Origin: Allomuricauda sp. NBRC 101325
GTDB taxonomy: Bacteria > Bacteroidota > Bacteroidia > Flavobacteriales > Flavobacteriaceae
Length of the DNA: 64,000 nucleotides
Direction of reading: 5' to 3'
Assembly (NCBI RefSeq): GCF_030268205.1
Contig: NZ_BSQF01000006.1
Coordinates: 1 to 64,000 of the forward strand
The notes under the pieces are model-generated. The model was not told where the DNA came from, searched no databases, and saw only the letters and a list, made by a program, of their open reading frames with translations. A program made the position numbers and the translations under genes. Position 1 is the first letter of the stretch. The number at the start of each line of letters is the position of its first letter. Below, piece by piece: positions 53,225 through 62,573 of this stretch.

Positions 53225-53791
53225 TTATTCAGCCAACAGCTCATCCAACAATTCACGGGTTGCAGTGGAGTTCCAATCTACGGCTCCTTTTTCATCCACT
53301 ACTATTTTACCATCCTTACTGATTACATAGGATGCTGGAATGGTAGAACTATCCATTTCCGAAGGTGTTGGAGATGACTGAAAATAAACTGGGAGCACAT
53401 AGCCCTTTTTCTTGATAAAAGCCTCCACTTTTTCCCTTTCATCATTGGCCACAAAGGCGAAAACCACTTTATCCTGATAATCTTTGTACAAATCGGCAAA
53501 GCTTGGAAGCTCAGCCACACATGGAGGGCACCAAGTGGCCCAAATATTTACCACAACCACTTTTCCTTGGGTCGATGCAAATGAAAATTGCTTGCCATCC
53601 AAATCCACCAAATCCCAACGGTAATTCTCCAGCGTGACTTGTTCATCTCTATCCACCTCATCGGCGCTCATCACAAACATCTTGATCTTGTTTACGATAA
53701 CACGAGCATGAAAGCCCACGGGGGTAAATAAAATCAAGAGAATGGCCAATATCCAAATGCCATTACTAATTTGTTCCTTTGTGATTTTCAT
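53225..53791 (-). CDS. Thioredoxin-like (TlpA) protein, active CxxC
   Basis: 188 residues anchored by one N-terminal helix (GIWILAILLILFTPVGF), then a periplasmic TlpA/redoxin fold. The active motif is WATWCPPCVAEL with Cys88 and Cys91, and the cis-proline is in TIPASYVISKDG. Likely a periplasmic thiol-disulfide reductase. The neighbouring gene encodes a paralogue without these cysteines. Convergent with crtZ, almost touching it. Confidence 0.9.
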   Translation of the reverse strand: MKITKEQISNGIWILAILLILFTPVGFHARVIVNKIKMFVMSADEVDRDEQVTLENYRWDLVDLDGKQFSFASTQGKVVVVNIWATWCPPCVAELPSFADLYKDYQDKVVFAFVANDEREKVEAFIKKKGYVLPVYFQSSPTPSEMDSSTIPASYVISKDGKIVVDEKGAVDWNSTATRELLDELLAE

Positions 53792-53797
53792 TTTGAA

Positions 53798-54358
53798 TTA
53801 TTGAGCTATTAATTCATCCAGTAATTTGTAGACCTTGTTCGAGCTCCAATCTGAAATACCTTCTTTATGGATGACCACATTCCCAGATTTATCAATTAAA
53901 TAAGAAGCTGGCACCACACTGGAATCCAACGGCATTTTTTCGCCAATGATTAAATAGGTCACTGGAAAGGTAAACTCATGTTCTGCCATAAAAGCTTCAA
54001 CCGGAGCTTGTTCTTCATTAGTGATGATATAAAAGTCCATCTGTCCTTTATACCTATTATAAAGCTCTTGTATGCTCGTCAATTCCGCTTCAGAAGGTAG
54101 TCGCCAAGAGGCCCAAAAGTTTACAAAAACCACCCTTCCTTTTGATTTTTCAAAATTGAAAAAGTTCCAATCGGCATCTTTCAATTTCCAATCATAATCA
54201 TTGATCTGTTGTCGTTCCGAGGCTTCAATCACAGGTGGGGAAAAAGAAAAAATTCGATTCAACAACAACTTTCCGTAATAGCCGATCGGCGTTACAAAAA
54301 AGGAAAGCACAAAGAGCATCAATATAATATTGATTACCGACTTTTTACTGATTTTCAT
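53798..54358 (-). CDS. Thioredoxin-like paralogue without CxxC
   Basis: 186 residues aligning along its length with the next gene: the same anchor helix, the same FWASW block and the same C-terminal DSSVVPASYLIDKSG and DELIAQ endings. The redox motif is WRLPS instead of WCPPC, so both cysteines are replaced (Arg86, Ser89). The frame is open and the fold intact, so it is a diverged paralogue and not a decayed gene. It may hold a partner or serve as a chaperone subunit. Six bases separate the two genes. Confidence 0.88.
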   Translation of the reverse strand: MKISKKSVINIILMLFVLSFFVTPIGYYGKLLLNRIFSFSPPVIEASERQQINDYDWKLKDADWNFFNFEKSKGRVVFVNFWASWRLPSEAELTSIQELYNRYKGQMDFYIITNEEQAPVEAFMAEHEFTFPVTYLIIGEKMPLDSSVVPASYLIDKSGNVVIHKEGISDWSSNKVYKLLDELIAQ

Positions 54359-54384
54359 CTATTGGGGGTTTCGTATAAATTAAA

Positions 54385-54416
54385 AACTCCTGACAGCTTT
54401 TACCCTATCAGGAGTT
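54385..54416 (-). terminator. Terminator after aconitase
   Basis: On the minus strand AACTCCTGA and TCAGGAGTT pair (54416-54408 with 54393-54385) around a 14-base loop, followed by a T-rich run. It lies just after the aconitase stop. Confidence 0.8.
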
Positions 54417-54438
54417 CCTACAAATTATTTAGATACAA

Positions 54439-56706
54439 TTATGCATTCTCTTTCTTGATCAAGTTCAATGCTGAACCTTCATTAAACCAAGCAATCTGAG
54501 CATTGTTGTACGAATGGTTGGCAATGATGGTATCTTTGCTTCCATCGGCATGTACAACCTCAATGGTCAATGGTTTATCTGGAGCGAACTGGTCAATGTC
54601 CAAGAAGTTGAAGGTATCATCCTCTTGAATCAAATCGTAATCGCTCTCATTGGCGAAAGTCAAGGCCAACATTCCTTGTTTTTTCAAGTTGGTTTCGTGG
54701 ATCCTTGCGAAAGATTTTACCAAAACAGCGGCAACACCCAAGTGACGAGGCTGCATGGCAGCGTGCTCCCTAGAAGAACCCTCTCCGTAGTTATGGTCAC
54801 CCACAACCAAAGTTTTGATTCCTGCCTTTTTGTATTCACGTTGCGTATCTGGAACACCACCATACTCACCTGTCAATTGATTTTTAACAAAGTTGGTCTT
54901 TTGGTTATAGGCATTTACCGCTCCAATCAACGTATTGTTGGCGATATTGTCCAAATGACCTCTGTAACGCAACCATGGCCCAGCCATAGAAATGTGATCT
55001 GTTGTACATTTTCCAAATGCTTTGATCAACAATTTCATGCCTTGCAAGCTAGCAGGGGTAATAGGCAAAAACGGGTCTAAAAGCTGTAAACGCTCAGAAT
55101 CAGGAGCAACGATTACATTAACGCTACTTCCATCTGCCAAAGGCTCCACATATCCGTTCTCTTTTACTTCGAATCCTTTTGGTGGCAATTCCCATCCTGT
55201 TGGTTCATCCAACATTACTTCTTCACCATCCTCATTGATCAGTTTATCAGTTAATGGGTTGAAGTCCAAACGACCAGCAATCGCAATCGCAGCGGTCATT
55301 TCTGGAGAGGCTACAAATGCGTGTGTGTTCGGGTTACCATCGGCACGCTTGGCGAAGTTACGGTTGAAGGAATGCACGATACTGTTCTTAGGTGCATTCT
55401 TTGGATCTTCGTAACGACCCCACTGACCGATACATGGTCCACAAGCGTTAGTAAAGATCTTGGCATCCAATTTTTCAAAGATTTCAAGAATTCCGTCACG
55501 CTCTGTTGTATATCTTACCTGCTCAGAACCTGGGTTGATTCCGAATTCGGCTTTGGTTTTCAATTTTTTATCTAAGGCTTGTTGTGCAATGGAAGATGCT
55601 CTTGACAAATCTTCATACGAAGAGTTGGTACAAGAACCGATCAATCCCCACTCTACTGCCAAAGGCCAATCGTTTGCCAAAGCTTTTTCGGTCATAGTAC
55701 CTACTTCGGTAGCCAAATCTGGAGTAAAAGGTCCATTTAGCATTGGCAACAATTCTGTCAAGTTGATTTCGATTACTTGATCAAAATATTGCTCTGGATT
55801 GGCATAAACTTCTGGATCTGCAGTTAAATGCTCTTTTACTGCGTTTGCAGCATCGGCAACATCAGATCTATCGGTAGCTCTCAAGTAGCGCTCCATAGAC
55901 TCATCGTATCCGAAAGTGGAAGTTGTAGCTCCAATTTCAGCACCCATGTTACAAATGGTACCTTTTCCAGTACAGGACATGGAAGTGGCTCCTGGGCCAA
56001 AATATTCTACGATAGCTCCTGTTCCTCCTTTTACGGTAAGGATTTCAGCAACTTTTAGGATTACATCTTTTGGTGCGGTCCAACCAGAAAGTTTTCCTGT
56101 TAATTTTACACCGATCAATTTTGGGAATTTCAACTCCCAAGCCATTCCTGCCATAACATCAACGGCATCAGCACCACCAACACCAATGGCTACCATTCCC
56201 AATCCACCTGCATTAACGGTATGGGAATCGGTACCGATCATCATACCTCCTGGGAAGGCATAATTTTCAAGCACTACTTGGTGAATAATCCCAGCTCCCG
56301 GTTCCCAAAATCCGATTCCATATTTATTGGAAACCGAACCCAAGAAATCAAAAACTTCCTTACTGGTTTCATTGGCATGTTTCAAATCCACTGCAGCACC
56401 TTGTTTTGCTTGGATCAAGTGATCACAGTGTACTGTTGTTGGAACAGCTACTTTATCTTTTCCTGCTTGCATAAACTGAAGCAATGCCATCTGGGCGGTT
56501 GCATCTTGACAAGCGATTCTATCTGGAGCAAAATCAACATAATCTTTACCGCGGGCAAACTTGGTTGTAGGTGTACCATCCCAAAGGTGGGAATACAATA
56601 TTTTTTCAGCTAAAGTCAACGGTTTTCCAACCAATTCCCGGGCTTTGTCCACACGTTCCCCCATGGAAGCGTAGACACCCTTAATCATGTCTATATCAAA
56701 TGCCAT
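54439..56706 (-). CDS. Aconitate hydratase
   Basis: TCA-cycle enzyme that isomerises citrate to isocitrate, 755 residues, mitochondrial-type aconitase. The [4Fe-4S] cysteines are in [10 protein letters not shown] (Cys359) and [11 protein letters not shown] (Cys422, Cys425). Other markers are [28 protein letters not shown] and [15 protein letters not shown] perfect inverted repeat lies in its 5' region. Apparently monocistronic. Confidence 0.96.
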   Translation of the reverse strand: MAFDIDMIKGVYASMGERVDKARELVGKPLTLAEKILYSHLWDGTPTTKFARGKDYVDFAPDRIACQDATAQMALLQFMQAGKDKVAVPTTVHCDHLIQAKQGAAVDLKHANETSKEVFDFLGSVSNKYGIGFWEPGAGIIHQVVLENYAFPGGMMIGTDSHTVNAGGLGMVAIGVGGADAVDVMAGMAWELKFPKLIGVKLTGKLSGWTAPKDVILKVAEILTVKGGTGAIVEYFGPGATSMSCTGKGTICNMGAEIGATTSTFGYDESMERYLRATDRSDVADAANAVKEHLTADPEVYANPEQYFDQVIEINLTELLPMLNGPFTPDLATEVGTMTEKALANDWPLAVEWGLIGSCTNSSYEDLSRASSIAQQALDKKLKTKAEFGINPGSEQVRYTTERDGILEIFEKLDAKIFTNACGPCIGQWGRYEDPKNAPKNSIVHSFNRNFAKRADGNPNTHAFVASPEMTAAIAIAGRLDFNPLTDKLINEDGEEVMLDEPTGWELPPKGFEVKENGYVEPLADGSSVNVIVAPDSERLQLLDPFLPITPASLQGMKLLIKAFGKCTTDHISMAGPWLRYRGHLDNIANNTLIGAVNAYNQKTNFVKNQLTGEYGGVPDTQREYKKAGIKTLVVGDHNYGEGSSREHAAMQPRHLGVAAVLVKSFARIHETNLKKQGMLALTFANESDYDLIQEDDTFNFLDIDQFAPDKPLTIEVVHADGSKDTIIANHSYNNAQIAWFNEGSALNLIKKENA

Positions 56707-56726
56707 TCTATTAAATGAATTTTAAG

Positions 56727-56756
56727 ATTTTAGTAATTCGGTAAATTTACTAAAAT
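56727..56756. promoter_or_regulatory. Inverted repeat upstream of aconitase
   Basis: ATTTTAGTAA (56727-56736) and TTACTAAAAT (56747-56756) are perfect 10-base inverted repeats with a 10-base spacer. Centre-to-centre spacing of 20 bases (two helical turns) suits a dimeric regulator. It lies 21-50 bases before the aconitase ATG. Confidence 0.45.
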
Positions 56757-56809
56757 GCTAAGTATTTTGGAATTAGAATTAAACTAAATAATGTTAGAGG
56801 AATCGTTAT

Positions 56810-57763
56810 TTATAACAATTCTGATATTATTTTGTCTTCGGTAATACCCTCGGCCTCGGCCTTGTAATTTTTGAGGATTCGATGGCGAAGTATACCAACG
56901 GCCACTGCTTTAACGTCCTCTATGTCTGGAGAAAACTTGCCACGAATGGCTGCATGCGCCTTGGCGGCCAACACCAAATTCTGGGAAGCCCTTGGTCCTG
57001 CCCCCCAATCCAAGTAGTTATTTACGTAATCGGATGAACCTTCCATGCCCGGTCGGGTACTGTGAACCAAACGAACCGTATAGTCCACAACATTGTCCGC
57101 AACAGGAATTCTACGCACCAAATGTTGTACTTCGATGATCTCTTCGGCGCTGAACAAGGTATTGATCTTCACCTCATCATCGGTTGTGGTGGATTTTACC
57201 ACTTGAATTTCTTCCGCAATGGAAGGATATTTTAACTCGATAGCGAACATAAATCGGTCCAACTGTGCTTCTGGAAGCGGATAGGTCCCCTCCTGCTCAA
57301 TCGGGTTTTGGGTGGCCAAAACAAAGTATGGCTTGTTGAGTTTGTATTGTTTTCCAGCAATGGTAACCGCTCTTTCCTGCATGGCTTCCAACAAGGCAGC
57401 CTGTGTTTTTGGAGGTGTACGGTTGATCTCATCCGCAAGAATGATGTTTCCAAAAACAGGACCCATAATAAATTTGAAGTTGCGGTCCTTGTCCAAAACC
57501 TCACTGCCCAAAATATCACTCGGCATTAAATCGGGTGTAAACTGAATGCGTTTAAAATCTAACCCCAAGGTCTGGGCAATAGTATTGACCATTAAGGTCT
57601 TTGCCAAACCCGGAACACCGATCAAAAGGGAGTGCCCTCCTGTATAAATGGACAACAGGATTTGTTCAATTACCTGTTCTTGGCCCACAATGACCTTGGC
57701 AATTTCCTTTTTAAGTTCTTGGTGTTTTTTTACTAGATTTTCAACTGCTGTTACGTCCGACAT
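56810..57763 (-). CDS. MoxR family AAA ATPase
   Basis: 317 residues, cytoplasmic. Walker A is LIGVPGLAKTLM, Walker B IILADEINRTPPK, the sensor is in LATQNPIEQEGTYPLPEAQ and GAGPRASQNLVLAAKAHA is the C-terminal helical domain. MoxR proteins act as chaperone-like activators, often with VWA or DUF58 partners, which are absent here. Four bases after the SurA gene on the same strand; an envelope-assembly link is inferred. Confidence 0.94.
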   Translation of the reverse strand: MSDVTAVENLVKKHQELKKEIAKVIVGQEQVIEQILLSIYTGGHSLLIGVPGLAKTLMVNTIAQTLGLDFKRIQFTPDLMPSDILGSEVLDKDRNFKFIMGPVFGNIILADEINRTPPKTQAALLEAMQERAVTIAGKQYKLNKPYFVLATQNPIEQEGTYPLPEAQLDRFMFAIELKYPSIAEEIQVVKSTTTDDEVKINTLFSAEEIIEVQHLVRRIPVADNVVDYTVRLVHSTRPGMEGSSDYVNNYLDWGAGPRASQNLVLAAKAHAAIRGKFSPDIEDVKAVAVGILRHRILKNYKAEAEGITEDKIISELL

Positions 57764-57767
57764 TCGA

Positions 57768-59171
57768 TTATTGCTTTACCCAGTTGTTTGCAAAATCGCA
57801 GCTTCTGTTGTACTCGTTCACGTGGATATAAGTGTCCTCAATATGCTCGTCCATCCATTCCTTGATGGCCTTAAACTGCTTTTCACGCAAGGCCAATTCT
57901 TGGATTTTGAGGTAATCTTTTGCAAAATCTGCCTTATGCTCGTCGTAACGGTTGGAGATCTTCATGATCTTTAACTTAGGGGCACCACCTCTTGGATCAT
58001 CCTCGCGAATAGGTCTGGAAATTTCTCCGTCCTTTAAGTTTCGTACCTGGTTGTACAAAGTTGGATCCATTTTGGTCAATTCAAAACGGGAATCGAAGTT
58101 GATAGGGTTTCTCAAAAGACCACCATCAAACTTGGTTTCCTTTTCATCGGAAAAGTTGAATGCTGCATCAGCAAAGGTATATTTGCCATCCAATACATGC
58201 TGACGAATACTATCCAATTCGGTCATTGCCTTATCAATGGCACTTTGTGGAATTTCTGGAATCATTAAAATGTGACGGATATCCCGTTCCTGACCTCTGA
58301 TTTTCTCCACAAAAATAATATGGTATCCAAAAATGGTTTCGAAAGGTTCTGAAACCTCGCCTTCCCTTAAACTGAAGGCCACATCTTTAAATTCCTTCAC
58401 AAAACCAGTTTCTTTGGTAATGCTGTAAAAACCTCCATTGGGTCTTGATCCAGGATCTTGGGAGTGAAGAATCGCCTTTACTCGGAAATTCCCATCGTTC
58501 TCCACTACATCCTGTCTAATTTCCTTTAGGGCATTGATTACCTTTTGCTTTTCTTCCTCAGGTGCTTCTGGCTGTTTTACGATTTGTGCAATCTCCAATT
58601 CTGCTCCAAAAACAGGTCTTTCGTCCTCAGGAATTTTATAAAAGAACTGACGCACTTCTTCTGGGGTCACCTCAATCTCTTTCACAATTTTGCTTTGCAT
58701 TTGCTCGGAAAGCATACGCAATTTGTTGATTTCAAAAAGCTCTTCGCGGAAACTTTCCATATCGGGCTTTTTATAGTAGCGCAACATTTTCTCCACACTA
58801 CCAATTTGTTGGGTCAACTGCTGAATCTGTGCATCGCTTTGTGCGTTAACCTGATCATCGCTTACCAACAAACTATCTTGTACGGCTTGGTGTGCGTACA
58901 ATCGGTCTTCCATTAATTTGCCCAACAAACCACAACGGGTAATATCTTCTGTGGATGCCCCTTGGTTTTTTAGATCGATCAATGTTTTATCGATATCGGA
59001 TTCCAAGATCACGTAATCGCCGATCACGGCCGCAATACCATCCAACTTTACTCTGTTCGCACTGGCAATCGTGTCTTTTGATGCCAAGGCCTGATCTGTT
59101 TCCTGTGCTTGGGTGGTCATGGCCAATCCCATAAACGCAAGGGCTAAAAATCCGTTAGTTCTTATTTTCAT
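57768..59171 (-). CDS. SurA-like peptidyl-prolyl isomerase
   Basis: 467-residue periplasmic chaperone. Signal peptide MKIRTNGFLALAFMGLAMTTQAQ from ATG 59171; the longer in-frame ATG 59204 is less suitable. An N-terminal SurA-type helical segment (VIGDYVILESDIDKTLIDL) is followed by two parvulin-type domains, the first ending GYHIIFVEKIRG. Escorts outer-membrane proteins to the BAM complex by family analogy. Overlaps the lipoprotein gene at 59155 by 17 bases, so the two are coupled. Confidence 0.92.
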   Translation of the reverse strand: MKIRTNGFLALAFMGLAMTTQAQETDQALASKDTIASANRVKLDGIAAVIGDYVILESDIDKTLIDLKNQGASTEDITRCGLLGKLMEDRLYAHQAVQDSLLVSDDQVNAQSDAQIQQLTQQIGSVEKMLRYYKKPDMESFREELFEINKLRMLSEQMQSKIVKEIEVTPEEVRQFFYKIPEDERPVFGAELEIAQIVKQPEAPEEEKQKVINALKEIRQDVVENDGNFRVKAILHSQDPGSRPNGGFYSITKETGFVKEFKDVAFSLREGEVSEPFETIFGYHIIFVEKIRGQERDIRHILMIPEIPQSAIDKAMTELDSIRQHVLDGKYTFADAAFNFSDEKETKFDGGLLRNPINFDSRFELTKMDPTLYNQVRNLKDGEISRPIREDDPRGGAPKLKIMKISNRYDEHKADFAKDYLKIQELALREKQFKAIKEWMDEHIEDTYIHVNEYNRSCDFANNWVKQ

Positions 59172-60036
59172 AAACCTCAAATTCTTTCTTCTTAATAGCT
59201 TCATCTATTATTTCGGTTTCCAATTTTTTAACGTAGTTCAATCGTCTACGGTTCAATATCAATTGTTTGATATCCGGCTCCACATATTCAAAAGGTGCTG
59301 TATCGTTGACTTCCAACACATTGGTCACCATGCCCAAATATACCTCTAAGGAGTCTTGCAACTCAAAAAATTGTGATTTTTTTAAGTTCGCCTCCTCATT
59401 TAAGTTAGTCAATGGTGGAATCTCTTCAATAACCCGTGTGGCACTTACCCAAATTGAATCGTTGAAATGTATTTTTTTGAACTGCACCGCAATGGAGTCC
59501 AAATAGGTTTTATCGGAATCGTTCCAATTTCTGATCTTGTTCTTTACCCCTTCCAAATCCAAAAACTGATTGGACATTCCCACAAATCGCAATTGCACCA
59601 ACTTTTCACTCAACTTAAAGTTTTCCATTTCGCGCTCATAAAAATCACGAAGTTGGCTCTTGGTCACAGCGGTATCTTGCGCTTGCAACACCAAGGCCTC
59701 GATATAGGCACGGGTATACAAGTCGGCCCTATAGTTGGACACCAATCTATCGAACTCGGCCAGTTTTTCCTCTGGTAAATTGATCTTGGATTTGGACAAC
59801 AACAATTGTTTGGAGGCCCAATTATTGATATAATTGGTTACGAACAAAGCACTGTCTTGAGCGGACATATCATCCTGCACCAATCGTGCAATATCCTCTT
59901 TATATAGATATTTTTCACCTACCCTGGCCACTGGTTGGCCCTCTTCCTCTTTATTGAAAAAATCCCCACAGGAGGAAAGTAGCAAGCCACTTAGTAAAAA
60001 GAGAATGATTAGGCTATTTTTTTGGAGCTTAAGCAT
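59155..60036 (-). CDS. PPIase-like lipoprotein
   Basis: 293 residues. Lipobox LLLSSCG after MLKLQKNSLIILFLLSG; ATG 60036 is selected because the upstream in-frame ATG 60111 lies before the promoter at 60041-60070. The body begins VARVGEKYLYKEDIARLV, like SurA/PrsA N-terminal helices, but no clear parvulin core is visible. Probably a companion of the SurA protein in the same operon. Confidence 0.8.
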   Translation of the reverse strand: MLKLQKNSLIILFLLSGLLLSSCGDFFNKEEEGQPVARVGEKYLYKEDIARLVQDDMSAQDSALFVTNYINNWASKQLLLSKSKINLPEEKLAEFDRLVSNYRADLYTRAYIEALVLQAQDTAVTKSQLRDFYEREMENFKLSEKLVQLRFVGMSNQFLDLEGVKNKIRNWNDSDKTYLDSIAVQFKKIHFNDSIWVSATRVIEEIPPLTNLNEEANLKKSQFFELQDSLEVYLGMVTNVLEVNDTAPFEYVEPDIKQLILNRRRLNYVKKLETEIIDEAIKKKEFEVYENKN

Positions 60037-60040
60037 TTCG

Positions 60041-60070
60041 CAAAAATAACAATTAGAATTTCCCCAACAA
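60041..60070 (-). promoter_or_regulatory. Promoter of the PPIase-SurA-MoxR operon
   Basis: On the minus strand TTG (60070-60068), a 19-base spacer and TATTTTTG (60048-60041) match the Bacteroidota consensus. It lies 4 bases upstream of ATG 60036, so the mRNA could be leaderless or nearly so. Confidence 0.65.
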
Positions 60071-60150
60071 GAAGGTTTCAATTTCATTAACAGATTTTTT
60101 ATCCAAGGCAACTGGGCAGAAATTGTTACTTTAGTGCCAAACCCTTACCT

Positions 60151-60603
60151 GTGAAGTATACTACCGAAATAGTAGTTGATATACCAAGAGACGAATTCGT
60201 TAAAAAAATGGGGAACACCGAAAACTTCAAACACTGGCAACGGGGGTTGATTTCTTATGAAATGCTATCCAAAAATCCAGGAAAAGAGGGTGCCCAATTA
60301 AAATTGGTCTACAAAATGGGGAACCGGGAAATTACCATGGTCGAAACCATTTTTAAAAGTAACTTGCCGCACGAAATGCATTCCAGCTATGACACCAAAG
60401 GTGTCCAGAACATTCAGAAGAATTTTTTCAAGGATGAGGATGGCAAGACCCGTTGGGTTTCTGAATCTGAATTTCAATTTTCGGGTCTTGGAATGAAGTT
60501 AATGGGATTTTTGATGCCCGGTGCATTTAAAAAACAAAGTTTAAAATACATGGAGGATTTTAAGGCCTTCGCAGAGGATGGAATTTCCGTAACCAATTCA
60601 TAA
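60151..60603 (+). CDS. SRPBCC-family protein, GTG start
   Basis: 150 residues beginning at GTG 60151 (M)KYTTEIVVDIPRDEFVKKMG, with the beta-helix-grip pattern of START/SRPBCC proteins, which bind hydrophobic ligands. Later SEFQFSGLGMKLMGFLMPGAF and FKAFAE complete it. No catalytic residues seen and no substrate clear. It precedes a small protein by three bases. Confidence 0.78.
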   Translation: MKYTTEIVVDIPRDEFVKKMGNTENFKHWQRGLISYEMLSKNPGKEGAQLKLVYKMGNREITMVETIFKSNLPHEMHSSYDTKGVQNIQKNFFKDEDGKTRWVSESEFQFSGLGMKLMGFLMPGAFKKQSLKYMEDFKAFAEDGISVTNS

Positions 60604-60606
60604 AAC

Positions 60607-60864
60607 ATGGAAAAAGTATTGGACAGAAAAATTAAGATCATTTGGGATTTTAGAGGGCCAGGAGCCGCAAAAATAGCCGAACATTACAAAAAACATTTGG
60701 AGGAATTTGTAATGATCGAGGAACTCAAGTTCGACCTTTCCGGCGTTGAGCATTTTGGCCCCACGCACAGTATTGCCTTTTTGGTAGTGGCCGAGTTCGA
60801 GTTAAAAGAGATCAGGGAAATCTTAAAACCGCACCGCGGACAGGTCTACACTGGAAACATCTAG
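60607..60864 (+). CDS. Small conserved-looking protein, unknown
   Basis: 85 residues with alternating helices and strands (KIIWDFRGPGAAKIAEHYKK, LKFDLSGVEHFGPTHSIAFL). No family recognised. Three bases after the SRPBCC-like gene, so they form one transcript and may act together. Confidence 0.65.
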   Translation: MEKVLDRKIKIIWDFRGPGAAKIAEHYKKHLEEFVMIEELKFDLSGVEHFGPTHSIAFLVVAEFELKEIREILKPHRGQVYTGNI

Positions 60865-60870
60865 TTAGAT

Positions 60871-60924
60871 TCAAAAAAATGGGACATTACCTTTGGTAAC
60901 CAACCCAAGGCAACATCCCACTTT
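60871..60924 (-). terminator. Terminator of the Gfo/Idh/MocA operon
   Basis: Read on the minus strand, GGGATGTTGCCTT (60919-60907) pairs with AAGGTAATGTCCC (60893-60881), including three G-U pairs, and is followed by ATTTTTTTG. The G-U pairs become A-C mismatches on the plus strand, so it works in the minus direction. Confidence 0.8.
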
Positions 60925-60956
60925 CCGGGCCCATGGCCCATATAAATCAAGAAACC

Positions 60957-62573
60957 TCAACCAACCATTTCTGGTTGTTCATTCCAATTTTCATTGGCCA
61001 AGAGGACTTGGTCAAAATCTACTCCTTCAATGGGCACAAGTTGTTCACTTGCTGCATCCCATTCTATTCTACGACCCAATTTCCATGACAAGCCTGCCAT
61101 GTGGGCCGAAATGGCCTCATCAAAACCTTCATTGATTCCGCAACTAACCTTTCCGCCATTCTTGATCACGCTCAACCATTCGCGCATGTGCAAGAAGGTT
61201 GAATCTACCCGAACCCCGTTAATATAGGTCCACATCAGCCCTTTATCTGCAAAATATTGCGAAGTGGCAGAGGAAACCGCATCAGTTGAGCTGGCTGCTG
61301 GATCGTATTGGTAAATGGGCACATTGGGTTTCATTTTTTCCACTTCCAACATTTCGGCATAACGGGTTGAAGCACCATCGGGCCAAACTGTTAATCTATT
61401 ACCAAGCTCCATGGTGGCATCGTGTCCCATTAAAATGGTAGGTCGGTTAAACCCGTTCCCCAAAGTTGCGCTGTAACAAAAGGTCATCCCCTTTTCCTTT
61501 CCATTGGCTTGACTACTTCCTGTGCTGAAATCTGGAAATTCCATATTCACTTGGATCACATCGGGAACATTTCTTCCATCATTGTGGGTGTACACTCCAC
61601 CAGAAGCACTCACTGAAGAGGGAATCCCCATATTGAGCACACAATTCAAACGATCGTAATCGTGGGTCAACAAATCCCCGGATAATCCGGAACCATATGC
61701 CCACCATTTACGCCATCTGAAAAAGTGGTTTTTATTGAATGGCACCTTTGGTGCAGAACCTAAAAATTGTTCCCAATCGATGGTATCAGGACTTGCCTTT
61801 GCGTGGATATCGTAGTTCCATGCCCCATTGTCATCATTTCGGTTCGTGTTGGTTTGAACAAGCGATACATGGCCCAAGGTTCCTTTTTCCACAATATCCC
61901 TCGCCGTACTAAAACTTAAGGTTTGTCTATGCTGGTGTCCCACGGCAAATACCGCATTCGATTTTGCAGCAGCTTCACGCAATAGATAGGTTTCACTTAC
62001 CGTATGGGTCATGGGTTTTTCAACGTAGACGTGCACTCCATGGTTCAAAGCTTCAATGGACATGGGTGCATGCCAGTGATCGGGAGTTGCAATTACCACG
62101 GCATCCACATCCCCACTTTGAATCATTTCTTGGTGGGTAAGGTATCTTTTGATTTGATTATCATCCGTAGAAAATGCCTTGATAAAATTTTCAGCCCTTA
62201 CATCGAACACATCACAAATACCGACCAATTTTACGTTGAGCTTTTCTAGCGACATAAAATCTTCCAAAGCTTTGTGTTCTGGATTTTCCAAATTGGCCAA
62301 GCGCTGCTCTTCCAACCATTCCGGGGTGGCATAACCCAAAGCACGGGTCAATTGTTCACCACGGATGCCAAATCCTATTACCCCAATTCGCACTGGGTCA
62401 CCGCCAATGCCGGGAACCGCCGGTGGCAATGATGGTGTAATATTCAGTTGTTCCAATATTTCTTCTCTACTACTTCTGGACCCTGCAACTTTAGAAGCTC
62501 CGGCCCACCAAACTGCCCCAAGTATGGGAAGTCCTCCCAATCCTATTAAAAGGTCTCTTCTTGTCCACTTCAT
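60957..62573 (-). CDS. Gfo/Idh/MocA oxidoreductase with Tat signal
   Basis: 538 residues, periplasmic by its twin-arginine leader (TRRDLLIGLGGLPILGAVWW). NAD-binding Rossmann fold (VRIGVIGFGIRGEQL), the EKPMTHTVSETY motif with the catalytic lysine and DAVVIATPDHWHAPMSIEAL. Typically oxidises or epimerises sugars or inositol-like compounds; in Bacteroidota these Tat forms occur in glycan-degradation clusters. The stop-start overlap with the DoxX gene upstream (ATG at 62573, DoxX stop at 62570) couples the two. Confidence 0.92.
   Translation of the reverse strand: MKWTRRDLLIGLGGLPILGAVWWAGASKVAGSRSSREEILEQLNITPSLPPAVPGIGGDPVRIGVIGFGIRGEQLTRALGYATPEWLEEQRLANLENPEHKALEDFMSLEKLNVKLVGICDVFDVRAENFIKAFSTDDNQIKRYLTHQEMIQSGDVDAVVIATPDHWHAPMSIEALNHGVHVYVEKPMTHTVSETYLLREAAAKSNAVFAVGHQHRQTLSFSTARDIVEKGTLGHVSLVQTNTNRNDDNGAWNYDIHAKASPDTIDWEQFLGSAPKVPFNKNHFFRWRKWWAYGSGLSGDLLTHDYDRLNCVLNMGIPSSVSASGGVYTHNDGRNVPDVIQVNMEFPDFSTGSSQANGKEKGMTFCYSATLGNGFNRPTILMGHDATMELGNRLTVWPDGASTRYAEMLEVEKMKPNVPIYQYDPAASSTDAVSSATSQYFADKGLMWTYINGVRVDSTFLHMREWLSVIKNGGKVSCGINEGFDEAISAHMAGLSWKLGRRIEWDAASEQLVPIEGVDFDQVLLANENWNEQPEMVG

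Noticed and set aside
53798..54358. Cys-less thioredoxin as a pseudogene
   Set aside because: The frame is intact and residues are conserved along the length, so it is reported as a diverged paralogue.
54514..56263. Several long antisense frames within aconitase
   Set aside because: All lie opposite a highly conserved gene; none has recognisable motifs.
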